Assembly (NCBI GenBank): GCA_015680685.1
Contig: MNCI01014925.1
Span: 1 to 64,000, forward strand
DNA: 64,000 nt
DNA from: Gnetum montanum
Lineage: Eukaryota; Streptophyta; Gnetopsida; Gnetales; Gnetaceae
Direction of reading: 5' to 3'
Shown here: positions 46,560-58,190 of the stretch, piece by piece
Position numbering within the stretch: the stretch's first letter is position 1
How the letters are laid out: each line of letters opens with the position of its first letter
Notes under the pieces: generated by a model
Database searches by the model: none
What the model was told of the DNA's origin: nothing
Seen by the model: the letters and a program-made list of their open reading frames with translations, nothing else
Translations under genes and position numbers: made by a program

Positions 46560-48400
46560 CCATTTGGAATTGAATCACCAACGAGCTTCTTTGAAGAGGG
46601 TTTAGGTGCTTACAGGTCTTTGGCAACACTAAGGCCTAGATTTCTCCAAATAAACTTAGTAGTTATGAAATGTGCTAGATGTGCGTATGTGTTTGCTATT
46701 GTGAATATTGAAATGGTTGGGTTATGTATAAAACTTTAATTGGCTATCATAAAAGAGATTCAACTAACGTCGTCAAATATTGTGAGTTGTTAAAGGTTCC
46801 TATTTGGTTCAATCACTTAGTCTATATGGTCCTTACAATACCTATTTGTAACAAATAAAATTTTACAAAAACATTTTAGCTCAATTCAGCCAATCTACTT
46901 GTAACTTTCCCTAGAGAGAAAGTTCCACAAGAAAACTAAAAATAGAGTGAGATTCAATGGACTTAGAAAGAGAAAGAAAAGAAAGCAGATTTGTGTGAAA
47001 CCTCAACTATTTAAACAAGATAAATTGATATGAGTAAACACTTTATAATAAATATACTCCTAATTTAATAACTATGAATTGTCCAAACTTTCTAAGCTCA
47101 ACAAGTAATTTTATAAAGACAATCTTATTACACTACCAAAAAATGCTACGTAAGCTACAAAGTACGAGTCTCTATTTTGGCTAGTAAATAGTTATCAAAG
47201 ATTGCATTCAATAGAGCTTTCAAAAAATTTGACAATTTCTTAATTGAAATACTTAGACAATAAAATTTAAAAATAAAGAAGCTATTTTAGTGCCATCAAA
47301 ATACCAAAGATTTTTCTAGATCCTATATGCTTAGAACATGGCAAGTTTGTTAAGACAATACTATTAAATTGCTCTTGAGGCTTTCAACAACATGAGTTCT
47401 TCTATGGCTAATCTTAACAGAATTCTAATATTGCAGAAAAATAGAGCTATAAGGGAAACCTAAGATAAATCCAAAAATTAAATGCTAAGAATGATACTAT
47501 CTAAACCATTAGCTAAGTAACTTAAACAAAATAGGAAGAATTGAACTTACAAGATTAAAAAAAGGTAGCCAAATTGATGTCTTTAGCAGGCCATCTAAGA
47601 AGAATTCTTCAAATGTTTTTTCCTCAAATCTTCTATCTTCCTTCATTTTAATTATACCTCTTAAGGCCTTTTTATAGTGACCTTAGGATAGTTACAATAA
47701 TAATGAGAAGTTATGGATCTTACAAATATCTTAGAATATAATCACCCTAGAAGTTATAACTTCCATAGGGAGTTATTAGAAATCTAAGCTATGGTTGCCA
47801 AGTGTTTTCTTGGCAACAAATATCATGAAGATGAACCTAGGGAGTTATAAACAATTAGAAAAATTTATGCCACAACTGGAAAGTGTCCCATTGAATAATT
47901 TTAATAAACTCCTCCTTTCCTATTCAAAAGAAATCATACTTAAATTACCTTTTAAATTTAACCCATAGGTTTATGCCTATCTTAATTCATATATATATAT
48001 TTTTTAATTTTAAATTTAGGCATAGCATAGATTATTAAAATTGAGTTTTTGATCACCGCAAGCCCTTTACATCAAAACAAGGAGGAGGGTTTGTGGATGT
48101 CGCATGGTGAGAAAGAGAATTCATTATCCTACATTGCATTTCTACTTTAGCAACTGCCCCAAATTTCTACCATGGTTTCCTATGCCATTCACGCCTATTG
48201 TGTCACCTATGATTTAGTACCATCATTGATGCTCTCCATGCCTAATCCGTATTATCATGCCACACTACTACCATTAAGCATTGTCATTTAACCTCATGTC
48301 AGTGCCACTGTCATTGTTGAGATGGTGTGCATTGGCGTTGGCTCTGGCTCAACCCAACCATGGGAAGACCATGCATTCCGAAGGAATGTGCTCTAATGAG
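46560..48400 (-). repeat. T1 3' LTR
   Basis: Collinear with 56370-58187: GAGCTT.T..GAA.AGGGTTTAGGTGCTT near 46590, and CAAGCCCTTTACAT near 48060. It contains about 170 extra bases near 48205-48370 absent from the other copy. The left end is cut by the LTR fragments at 46362-46555. Confidence 0.7.
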
Positions 48401-50010
48401 ATTTAGATGGAACCAAAAATTTCATAGTAGTTAGGATTTGAAAGTGCTGCTACCGCTAAGAATTCTCAATGTCGTTAATGTTGTTTGCTCTTGTTGATAC
48501 CATTTTTTTGTGCAATTTTTTTTATTTTTTATTTTAGGAGTTTGAGAATTTTCTAGGGTTTGAAGAAACCAACATTTCTATTAAAATTTATTTAGATTTG
48601 TTTTATATTCCACTAATTTTTTGTGTTTCTGGTTCTATCCTTTGAGTAAAGTCTGTTGTTTATTCTCTCTATTTCATCATGAAGTTTATTTTATATATCA
48701 AATAGTTTTCTTAAGGCAATTTTTTTCCTTCTTTTTATACATCATTGGTCATTTGTCATGTAGAGATAATTTAACCTCCATGGGCTTATTTAAAATGAAT
48801 AAAGTTCTTAGGTTATATCCTCATACTGGGACACTATCATATGATATTCTTGATTTAACAACACCTATCATTTTATACATTTCTGTTCATTCTTTACTCT
48901 GCTCATGGTGTCTACTTGGGTGTTCATTTCTCCTTAAAAAAAAATTCACAATGCCTTTGTGAATATACATTTTTTCTTGAGAAAAAACACAAACTCTGTA
49001 TAATGCACTTACCTCTCACAATTCGTAATTGATACTTCAAATAATGATTCAACTTCCTTCAAAAACTTTCTACTTTCAAAGTATAAAACCTAGTTTAATG
49101 ACTTCTTTGTAGTAACTTCTAAGAAGTTTTGCAGTTCTTCATGTAATCCATCACATTCAATAATACTTGTAATCATTACTATCTAAAGTACTTCCAATTT
49201 TTTCTGCTACTTAAAAAACTATTTTGTTAACAATAGCTAACCTTGGTTATTTCCTTGTTCAATTATTCATTCATCTTCCAAAGCACCAATACAATAATTT
49301 ATTACAAAGGATTTTTTATAGTATCTCTACAATACTTTCCTTAAACTTTACACTCTAAAGTTTTTTGATATTTTAACCATGGATTACACATCCCTATTTA
49401 ATTGTTCCCACTAGAACTTAAACATATTAGGCTTGTAATAGGCTCATCATGGATTTAATCTCAAGAAAAGGAAATGTTAATTGCTTATGTATCCATTAGA
49501 ACCTAAAAGCTCAAAAATACTAAGAACCAAAAGGTAATCCATCATATGCTTCCAATTATGAATAAATAACAGTCATAGTAGCACTAAATAAATTATTCGC
49601 CTAAAACTTAAATAGGCAACATTAATCATATTCCTCAAGTGAAAAAACTTTTATCATAATTGATGATTTCATATTCCTGCTCCATATAATGGCATGAAAT
49701 GTATCAACATTCTATTCCCTCTCCTTAAACACATTAGCTAGGAAAATAATTTTATTGGGAATATCCTTTACATAGAAACATGAAAATATTTTTTGAGGAA
49801 AAATTTCATCAAACTTAAGGTTTAACTAAATAAAAATCTCATTCCTAATAGAACTTAAGAAACTGTACAAAAAAAAGCTTTATACAAACTAATTTGTAGG
49901 TGGGAAGAGAATAGTTAGAGTAATCCTCTTAGGGATTGTCATATTAAGAGTCCTTTCATACATAATTTTAGTTGTTATGAATGTCTTTCTTTCCTCCTTT
50001 TGCATAGTGG
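48401..50010. other. T1 region between downstream ORF and 3' LTR
   Basis: AT-rich. A plus-strand frame of 113 codons (48621-48962) is hydrophobic and without known motif, probably chance. Nothing else recognised. Confidence 0.35.
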
Positions 50011-50014
50011 TAGC

Positions 50015-50347
50015 CTAATTTTGGTCTTTACTTTTGCTTTCCACAATTGTTTTTGTCTCCTTTGCATCCATCTCTTCAGTTGCTGATTTTTGAGGTTCTC
50101 CCCAATTAGATACTTCTATGCCTTGAGACATAAAAGCCTCTCCCCAGGAATCATCTCTACTAGACTCTCTTTGATCTTGAGTGTTACATTCATGGAAGTT
50201 TCCCCAAACATTGGAATGTATGGAAAGTTCACCAATGAGAAATCTAAACTCATCTGAAAGCCAAAGTAGGAAAGGGATTTCACTTGATGCTCCACAAGTG
50301 GTTGCCTTACAATAGGCTCTCAATACATGCTTTGGACAACATCCCAT
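50015..50347 (-). CDS. Small unrecognised ORF downstream of T1 pol
   Basis: 110 codons from ATG 50347 to a stop at 50015, free of stops although all T1 genes are broken. It begins MGCCPKHVLRAYCKATTCGA, a pattern that could be lipidated (Gly-2, Cys-3, Cys-4), and ends in a charged Glu/Lys tail. Two Trp-Gly pairs (VWGNF, NWGEP) and a DSWGEAF segment stand out. I know no family for it. About 80-90 bases upstream on the minus strand is a TATA-like CTATAGAAAGAG. The block upstream of it (50430-50815) is also kept in T2 (63560-64000), but T2 leaves the window before this ORF. It could be an accessory gene, a captured fragment or chance. Confidence 0.3.
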   Translation of the reverse strand: MGCCPKHVLRAYCKATTCGASSEIPFLLWLSDEFRFLIGELSIHSNVWGNFHECNTQDQRESSRDDSWGEAFMSQGIEVSNWGEPQKSATEEMDAKETKTIVESKSKDQN

Positions 50348-50369
50348 GACATATGGAATAAATTACCTT

Positions 50370-50815
50370 CTCATTACTCTTTCTCCAAGAACCATTTTTC
50401 GATTTCACACACAAACACCTCACTTGTTTTCTCTACTTAAATGTTAAATTGAGAAATGATGCAATTCTAAACAATACACCTCTCTTTCTATAGTGTAAAG
50501 AAATTTTGAAATTCCCATCAATTTTACTAACCAATTTTACCACTTTGCCAAAACTAATTATGTTTCCATCATTACACGTAAGGCCAATTTAAATTTCACT
50601 ATTTGGTTGTTGAAATTAATTCACCATTAAGTAGTTATCTAACCATCACTCCCACTTACACACATGACAAGTAATGATTACATGAGATAATATAAACTAA
50701 ATAGTTTAACTAACACTTTAAATTAAATATTATTTAAACTAGTACTCTAACATATACATGTTTAATAATACTATATAGGCTCATTTAAACATACCTATAG
50801 AATATATATGTTATG
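50370..50815 (-). promoter_or_regulatory. Conserved non-coding block after T1 integrase
   Basis: On the minus strand this aligns with T2 63560-64000: GTAATTTCAACAATCAAATGAG and then CTATAAGAAGAGACATGGATTG in T2 correspond to AATTTCAACAACCAAATAG and CTATAGAAAGAGAGGTGTATTG in T1. The TATA-like box suggests a promoter, either of an LTR or of an internal transcript. Confidence 0.4.
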
Positions 50816-50879
50816 NAATAACTTGTATGTATCTCTAGATAATTGTTCCTTGATTTGAAATGGGCCACTTCATATTGCT

Positions 50880-51860
50880 AAAAACTTATTTAGCTTTTTC
50901 CTATTCCATAATAATAGAATATTTCCAACCTTAAAATTCCTTTTCAGAGCCTTTCTATCAAACCATCCTTTAACTTGAGAAGCATTCTTTAATAAATTAT
51001 CTTTAGCTTTATCCATCTTAGCTTCCCTTTTAATGAGCAAGGTCATGAAACTTCTATCTTTATTAGTTTTCTCGCTTTAATTCTGCACAAAATTTGATGT
51101 TAAACTTATAATCTTGTTTGTAATTCTAATGGGAAACCCATAGACTAAGTTATAAGCTAATATTCCAATAGCCTTCTTAAATATAATATGATCAATCCAT
51201 AATGCAGATTGCAAATAGTCAATCCAATTTCCTGGGTTCCCATCCATTGACTTCTTAATGTAGGAAATAAGATTTTTATTTGTAGATTTAGCTAAGCCAT
51301 TTTCTTGAGGATAATAATTTGAAAAAAAAAAGTAGGAAGATGGATTTTTCCAATGCCCATGTTATAAATTCTTCCGATTGAAAAGCAAGTTCATTGTCAG
51401 ATACCAACACTTCAAGTAGACCAAAATAACTTAAAATTTGATCTTCCAAGAATTTAATCATGTCCTATGCTAAAATTTTTCTTAGAGCCTTTGCTTCAGA
51501 CTATTTGATGAAGTGATCAGTAGCTGTGAGAATAAATTTATGTCCTAATATTGATGGAGTAATTGTACCAATAAAATCTAAGCTCCATTTTTGAAATGGT
51601 CTATCTACAATTACCGATTTTAAAGGAGCTATAGGATTTTTGATTTTTGGCCAATGAATCTGACATTTGTAATATCTTTGAATTTTCGAACTAATATCTT
51701 GCTACATAGTAGACCAATAAAAATCATAACGAAATATATGTTGCATAGTAGATTTAGGAGATTTATATAACACATTAGAATGATCATGAAATTGTTCTAA
51801 GATAGGATCAATTTGATCATTGTGAGCACATTCCAACAAAATCCCCTTGAAATCCAATTT
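50880..51860 (-). pseudogene. T1 integrase
   Basis: Collinear with the T2 integrase (62240-63380) but more broken. The plus strand reads as its reverse complement: 51590-51540 holds the core start (T2: LDFIGTITPSRARHKFILTA), and 51340-51230 the catalytic-Glu region (T2: YYPQGNGLVESTNKKI). The end near 50870 matches T2 WTGPFQITKQL. No chromodomain. Many frame changes. Confidence 0.7.
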
Positions 51861-51929
51861 GTATAAAAATTAATTTCAACCATAAATTTGTTTTCTCTTT
51901 TAACTTATAGTTAAATTATTCAGAACTTT

Positions 51930-52600
51930 TCATGTATCAAGGAATTCTAGAATCTCATCATACCAATTCCCTTCATGAGTCTTAAGTGCACATACTTCAT
52001 TTTCTCTGGTCATTAACTTGGCTAATCCCATTTCTTTAATGGTTTTGCATATTTCTAATGAGAACCTAAAACCCTGAAGCTTTATGAGCCACTTCCCTCT
52101 TTTCAATACAATTTCATTTTGGGCTAAGAATTGGTTGACTGTAAGCTCTATTAGCATAATATGAAGTAATGAGCTTTCCAAATAGTACTTGACATGCTAA
52201 AGTGCCTTAACAATTGCAAATACTTGTTTTTCTAAGTTTGAATAACTAAGCTTTGAACCTTTCAATTGATATCTAAAAAATCCAATTAGTTCATCTTGAC
52301 CTTTATCTTTTTGAGTTAAAACAACAACAACTAAATCATTTGAAGCAAAAGCATATAGCCAAAAATCTTCTTTCAATTTTGGTTTTACCAAGTATGGAGC
52401 TTCATGAATAGCTTTCTTAATTTTTGCTAATTCTCTCTATGATTTTGGTTTTTTCTCTACTAGGACATCTTTCTTTAGCATATGAATCAAAGGTTTAGTA
52501 ATTTTAGTAAATCTAGGGATAAATTTCTTAACAAAATTTATCTTTCCAAAGAAAGATCTAAGAGACTTTTTACTTTTAGGATTTTCAATATTTGATACTG
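51930..52600 (-). pseudogene. T1 RNase H (retroviral type, after RT)
   Basis: 52391-52197 reads FWLYAFASNDLVVVVLTQKD, ELIGFFRYQLKGSKLSYSNL, EKQVFAIVKAL, the usual 'FASD...A.VLTQKD...I.F....L.G.E..Y...EKQ..A...A' of Tat-type elements. 52181-51930 continues FLAQNEIVLKRGKWLIKLQG and KEMGLAKLM. The HxD box is lost. A stop separates the two halves. Confidence 0.75.
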
Positions 52601-52639
52601 CTTGAATTTATGAGTCATCTATAGCAATTTCTTCTTGAC

Positions 52640-53160
52640 AAATCACATGGCCTGATAAAATTTCAAACTTAACCCTGAAGATACTTTTTTTTCAGATTTA
52701 ATGAAATACCATACTCATGACATCTGTTAAAAATTATTGAAAATGATCAATATGATCTTTCTTCTCTTTTGAAAAGATAGTGATATCATCCAAATAAAGC
52801 ATAACGAACTCACCTATTAAACCTTTAAAGGCTAAATCCATTACTCTTTTAAAAGTAGCTTTGACATTTAATAATCCAAATGGCAATCTTTGGTAACCAA
52901 AAGTTCCCCACTTGGTGATAAATGTTGTTTTATGTCTGTCAATCTTATCTACCATAATTTGATTATAGCCTAAAAAACCATCTAAGAAATAATATACTTG
53001 ACAACCTAATACTTTGATCAACACCTCATCAATTCTAAGAAGTGGATATTTATCTTTTTCCAAGGCTTCATTCAAATTTTTGAAATCGACACAAAGCCTA
53101 ATATCATCATTCTTCTTTCTTACTAGTATAAGGTTAGCAAGCCATGTCAAATATTAGACT
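52640..53160 (-). pseudogene. T1 reverse transcriptase
   Basis: Open from 53150 to 52734: TWLANLILVRKKNDDIRLCV, then DFKNLNEALEKDKYPLLRID, FLDGFLGYNQIMVD, TFITKWGTFGYQRLPFGL and VMLYLDDITIFSK. The catalytic Asp in FLDG and both Asp in YLDD are present, so the active site is complete. A frame change near 52700 breaks the thumb. T2 has the same protein at 60940-61470. Confidence 0.85.
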
Positions 53161-53164
53161 AGAT

Positions 53165-53720
53165 ATATAATTCAAGCTTACATTAAATTTTTGATCTCAA
53201 CTTCCATAGCTAGTTCAAATGATGGATTAAATTTGCTTTGTTTTTGCTTAACTATCTTACAACCATCTAGCAAATGAATTTTGTGTCCTCACATCTAGTT
53301 AAAATGTTTTAAGATCATCATAAGACCAAGAAAAATTCTCCAAATCATTTTTAAGAGTAATGGTAAATTTTACTTGAAAATTGAATCTTTTTCCTTTGTG
53401 ACATTTAACACCTTTGGCATCTCAATAGATCCAAATTCACTACTTCATAAGCTTGATCATTTAGATTTTGTACATCTTTTTTGGTGAGTAAATTTTTGTC
53501 AAACTCATGTTCACATTCAATCACTTTTTTTGGAATGAAATTTGTCTTAAACCTTAACCTTTTTTCTAGTATGATTTGACCTTTGAATTCTTGCTTATTT
53601 TTCATAAACCTAAGTACTTGATTATCATCTTCAGATACTTGTAAATGCTTTATGTTATCTTGTACTGACGATTGATGTTCATTCTCAATCATTACACCTT
53701 CATAACTTTCTATTCTATTC
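53165..53720 (-). pseudogene. T1 linker between RNase H and RT
   Basis: 53700-53405 is open: NIKHLQVSEDDNQVLRFMKN, RLRFKTNFIPKKVIECEHEF, DKNLLTKKDVQNLNDQAYEV. Then, in broken frames, NFSWSYDDLKTF. T2 has the same text at 60540-60850 (FIPKRIIDYEHEFEKNLFTR). The WSYxDLKGF motif lies just before RT in Tat-type elements. Confidence 0.7.
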
Positions 53721-54110
53721 ATATCTAATGATGAAGCTACTCTTGCTAAGTTATCAGCTATATAATTATCTTCTCTACCTATATGTTCTATTTGGTAGTG
53801 ATGAAATTGATCCAACATTTTGTAGATAAGCTATTTATAGGGTTACAAAAATGAACTTTTTATTACACCATTACCTTTAATTTGCTCATAAACTAATCTT
53901 GAGTCTTTCTTTGTGGTGATTACCTTGATTCCTTTTTCCAATGTTGTTTTAATTCCAATACACAAAGCTTCATATTTGGCCTTGTTATTGGTACAAGCAA
54001 AAGATACATGAATTACTTTGAATATTCTTGTGGAATCCTCTTTTACTACAACTACTCTAGCTCTTGCACCATTGTAGTTACATGAATCATCAAAGTACAA
54101 TTCCCACTTG
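53720..54110 (-). pseudogene. T1 RNase H domain placed before RT
   Basis: WELYFDDSCNYNGARARVVV, then CTNNKAKYEALCIGIKTTLE, then KKDSRLVYEQIKG, then after two in-frame stops (53826-53850) MLDQFHHYQIEHIGREDNYI and ADNLARVASS. These are the D...E...D...D acidic positions of an RNase H in order: YFDDS, AKYEAL, KKDSRL, ADNLA. All four are present. Tat elements are known to carry a second RNase H of this 'archaeal-like' type, but after the RT-linked one and before integrase. Here it is between protease and RT. Confidence 0.75.
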
Positions 54111-54690
54111 CTCTCATCTTGAGATTTTTCTTTCTCCAAGTTATAAATTTCTTGAAGTGTTAAAATTTTGATTTCAAAAGATCTTATTTTAATGGCATTA
54201 TTCTTTCCATTTGAAGTAATGTTTTCAACAATCAATGATTCACTATATATGTAAATTTGATTTGGTTCTTCTTTCCAAGGTAGCCACATATGTGAATAAT
54301 CTATTGATATATAACTTGAGGAATTCTTACTTAACCTTCTAATCAACAAAAGAATATGTGAATCTAGTATATCTACCACTTAAATATTTACTCTACTCTT
54401 AACATGGGGTTCAAAAGCAATTTCTAATAGAACGTTAGGTAGTTGACTGACAACCTTTACTCTACTCTTGTCTACTTGAACGATCTTCTTATTGGACTTT
54501 TCAAGAGTCAAACCAAGTTTCTCGCATATAGATAATGGCATAATAGTAGAGGTAGCTCTAGAATAAACCAAAAAATTATGAAGGTATTTGTCCTTTAACT
54601 TCATTGTCAAAAGAAAAGGAGGAGCTTCCTTATTAGGAGTACAATCATAGCTAGTTTTTGTTTTCTCATCATTGTTGGACACATAGTTTA
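54110..54690 (-). pseudogene. T1 protease
   Basis: 54682-54380: PPFLLTMKLKDKYLHNFLVY then SRATSTIMPLSICEKLGLTL, the retropepsin box where DSGAT became YSRAT (Asp to Tyr, Gly to Arg), so it is inactive. After a stop the domain goes on (54379-54250): DILDSHILLLIRRLS, normally ILLGRPWL, then ISIDYSHMWLPW. It reads without interruption into the RNase H domain. Confidence 0.7.
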
Positions 54691-54745
54691 ACTCTAACTC
54701 TCTAACTCTTCTTTTACCTTTAATAAACTCTAAATCTTTTCTTTT

Positions 54746-56232
54746 CTAATCATCTATTTGTAATAATTGATATATGCTAATATTTTCTTCGACATGTTTA
54801 AGATCTTTAATCAAATCATATTCTCCACTTTCATAAAAGCTTGATTTTTTCATCCATTTATTTAAAGATTGATTTTGAGTACCTTGCTCTACTTGATCTT
54901 CTTTATTTTTATTTTTCTCTCTTCTACTTGACTCAAAAGTCTTTCTCTTAGTAGATGGATCATAAATGACATTTGGAGACCTAGAAGTAGTTAATCCTAC
55001 TTTTGATCTCAAATTATATCCATTTTCCTCATTATTATTTTCACTCTTCATCTAATGATATATCCTCTTCAGAACTTGATAGAGAAGAAGTGTCACTAGA
55101 TCCATTATTGGAAGATTTGCTAGAATAATGAACACTAGATAGCTCATTATCCAATTCGGTATCAAGATAGAACAACACACTTTCATCCTCATCTTCTACT
55201 AACTTAGTATCTTGATGCTTATGTTTTTTATTTTCCTTTTCCTCCTTGATTTTAATTTTTTCCAAAGCTTTTTCTATTTCTGGACAAGTTTCTCATAAGC
55301 TGCCATTTTCAGATTCTTTGCTTTTAGATTCTTGCTCTATCTTAACATGAGATGGACTTGGTAAAGCTTTAAGTTGAGAAAAATATTACATGGAAATCAT
55401 CATTTTCTCTATTCTTTTTTGAGTTGAGATAATCTCTTCATGATTCAAGTTCAACTATTTTTCTAACTATATAGCCTCACTAAAGTAGTCATTTAGTGTT
55501 AACGAGTTTGGAGTTCTTCTCAACCAAATTGAAATATTGGGATTCACATCCTTAAGATAAGTATCTCTAAGAATTCCATCTGATGGTCTATATTGTCTTT
55601 GAAAGAGCCCATAATTTCTTTAAAAGTTAATGTTGAAATCTCTAATTGACTCTTTAGCTTCTTTCTTAGCCTGTACGAGCCCATAGTATAGTTGTTGTTG
55701 ATATAATTCATTGCCAAATTAGGATAGGAAAAGACTTTTCATATCATCCCAACTTATGATATTATTTCTTGGTAAGCTCAAATAGCAAATTTGAGCCATA
55801 TCCTTTAAATTTTCTATAAACAATCTACAATCTTGATCTTGATGTTGAACATTTGCATGAGCCAAAGCTAACTCAAACATTCTTGAGTTAAGTAAGCTTT
55901 TCCAAGAATAAAAGGTTCAAGCAAATATTTGTAAACTATCTTAGGAATATCATAGTAATTTTGACATCCTAATGGTGTAACTCTTTGCCAAGGATTTGTC
56001 ATCTTATTAGAATTCCTTTGATCATTGAACTTTTGTACTTCTTTGGTCTTCTTTTATAGAGTAATAAACTAGACATAAGGAATGATCTTCTTAGCCTTTT
56101 GGTTTTTGCCCTAGTGATTGTTTCAAACTCAAGAGCCTTCTTCTTTTCTTCTTCTGATGAGTAATCAATCTTATAATCAAGAATTTCTTTAGAAGCCTTG
56201 AAATCTTCTAAATTATCAATCTTCTTGGTCAT
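54746..56232 (-). pseudogene. T1 gag
   Basis: It starts at ATG 56232 (MTKKIDNLEDFKASKEILDY). The capsid (retrotransposon gag type), in broken frames at 55880-55450, reads CRLFIENLKDMAQICYLSLP, NIISWDDMKSLFLS, FGNELYQQQLYYGLVQAKKE and ESIRDFNINF. An acidic spacer follows (55265-55041, rich in Asp/Glu/Ser) and a basic one (55051-54746). No zinc knuckle was seen. It is separated from the protease by a stop and a frame change. Confidence 0.7.
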
Positions 56233-56282
56233 GAACTGAAAATTGTACCTAATTTCTTAAGCATTTCTATAAAAAAAATACT

Positions 56283-58187
56283 GTTGGTGTGCTAGGACTT
56301 TTAGGCTTATGAACTTAGAGGACAAATGTTTAGCCCTCCTAATGCCAAAATAACTACTAGTGACTAACTAGGATTGGATTGCCAATGAGCTTTTCTGAAT
56401 AGGGTTTAGGTGCTTGTTGTTCTTTGGCAACACCAAGGCCTAGATACCTCCAAATAAACATAGTAATGAAACATACTTGACATGAGTATGTTTTTGTTGT
56501 TCCAAATATTGAAATGGTGGGGTTCTGTATAAAACTATAATTGGCTATCATAAAAGAGATGTGGCTAACTTTGTCAAATACTGTGAGTTGTCGAAGGTTC
56601 CCATTTTGTTCCATCACTTAGTCTATACAACCTTATAATACCTACTTGTAACAAATAAAATTTTACAAAACAAGTTTAGTACAATTTTGCAAAAATACTC
56701 CTAATTTCTTCTAGAGAGAAAGTTTCACAAGAAAACTAGAAATCAAGCAAGATTCAATGAACCTAGAAAGAGAAAGAAAAGAAACAAAATTTGTGTGAAA
56801 CATCAAATATTTAAACAAGATAAATTGATACAAGTAAAAACTTCACAATAAAGCTATTCTAAATTCAATAATTACGAATTATCCAAACTTTCTGAGCTCA
56901 ACAAGCAATTTCATAAAGACAATATTATTACACTACCAAGAATTACTACATAAACTACAAAGTATGCGTCTCTATTTTGGATAGTAAATAGTTTTCAAAG
57001 ATTGCATTCATAAAGAAAATCTTATTGCACTACCAAAATTGCTACGTAAACTACAAAGTATGAGTCTCTATTTTGGCTAGTAAATAGTTGTCAAAGATTG
57101 CATTCATAAAGACAATCTTATTGCACTAACTAAAATTGTTACATAAACTACAAAGTATGAGTCTCTATTTTGGCTAGTAAATAGTTGTTAAAGATTACAT
57201 TCAACAAAGCTTTCATAAAATTTAACAATTTCGTACTTGAAATACTAAGGCAATAAACTTTAAAAATAAAGAAGCTATTTCAATCCCATCAAAATACCAA
57301 AGATTTTTCTAAATCCTCTATGCTCAAAACATGACAATTTTACTAAGATAACACTATTAAATTGCTCTTGATGCTTTCAACAACATGAACTCTTCTATGG
57401 CTAATCTTAATAGAAGTCTAATATTCTGCAAAAAAAGAGCTATAAGAGCAACCGAGGATAAATCCCAAAATTAAATGCCAAGAATGATACTATCTAAACC
57501 ATTAGCTAAGTAACTTAAACAAAATAGGAATAAATGAACTCACAGGATTAAAATAAAGCAGCCAAATTGATGTCTTTAGCAAGCCTTCTTACAAGAATTC
57601 TTGAATGTCTTTTTCCCAAATCTTCTCTCTTCCTCCTTTTTAATTCTACCTCTTAAGGTCTTTTTATAGTGGCCTTAGGGTAGTTACAATAATCATGAGA
57701 AGTTATGAGTCTTATAAATATCTTTGAATATAATCACCCTAGAAGTTATGACTTCCATAGGGAGTTATTAAAACTCTAAGCTATGGTTGCCAAGTGTTTT
57801 CTTGGTAAAAAATATCATAAAAATGAACCTAGGGAGTTATAAACAATTATAGAAATTTATGTCACAATTGGCAAGTCTTCCATTGAATAATTTTAATAGA
57901 ATTTCCCTTTCCTATTTAAAAGAAATCATACCTGGATTACCTTTTAAATTTAACTTATAGGTTTATTCCTATCTTAATTCATATATATATATATATATTA
58001 ATTTTAACTTTAAGCATAGCATAGATTATTAAAATTGAGTTTCCAATCACCACAAGCCCTTTACATTGGAACAAGGATAAGAGTTTGAAGGTGCTGCTTG
58101 GTGAGAAAGAGGATTTATTCTATCACATTGCATTTCTTCTTCAGCAATCACCCTGAATTTCTACCATGCATTCTGAAGGAACATGCC
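56283..58187 (-). repeat. T1 5' LTR (outer end cut)
   Basis: Collinear with 46560-48400. It holds three tandem copies of a 97-bp unit (56912-57203) where the 3' LTR has one, and an AT microsatellite at 57980-57998. It is cut at 58187 by A2. Confidence 0.7.
56912..57203. repeat. 97-bp tandem triplication inside the T1 5' LTR
   Basis: Units start at 56912, 57009 and 57105 (CATAAAGA.AATCTTATTGCACTA). The matching 3' LTR region (47112-47211) has one unit. Confidence 0.85.
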
Positions 58188-58190
58188 CTA

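Larger units (their letters stand above)
46560..58187 (-). mobile_element. T1: Tat/Ogre-like gypsy retrotransposon
   Basis: Homologous flanking blocks 46560-48400 and 56370-58187 (LTRs) surround, on the minus strand, gag, protease, RNase H, RT, a second RNase H and integrase. The 5' LTR probably ends at 56283 (TGTTGGTG on plus, CACCAACA on minus), only about 50 bases before the first ATG (56232), so the leader is very short and no primer site was recognised. Text is Tat-like (FSWSYDDLKGF before RT, no chromodomain). Both LTRs are cut at an outer side, so target duplications cannot be seen. Confidence 0.75.

Noticed and set aside
48621-48962. 113-codon hydrophobic plus-strand frame
   Set aside because: T-rich sequence gives Phe/Leu-rich frames by chance, and it opposes the direction of T1.
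53405-54379. Endogenous pararetrovirus (caulimovirus-like) origin for T1
   Set aside because: Integrase is present, flanking LTRs are present and no movement-protein motif was seen; a gypsy element explains it.
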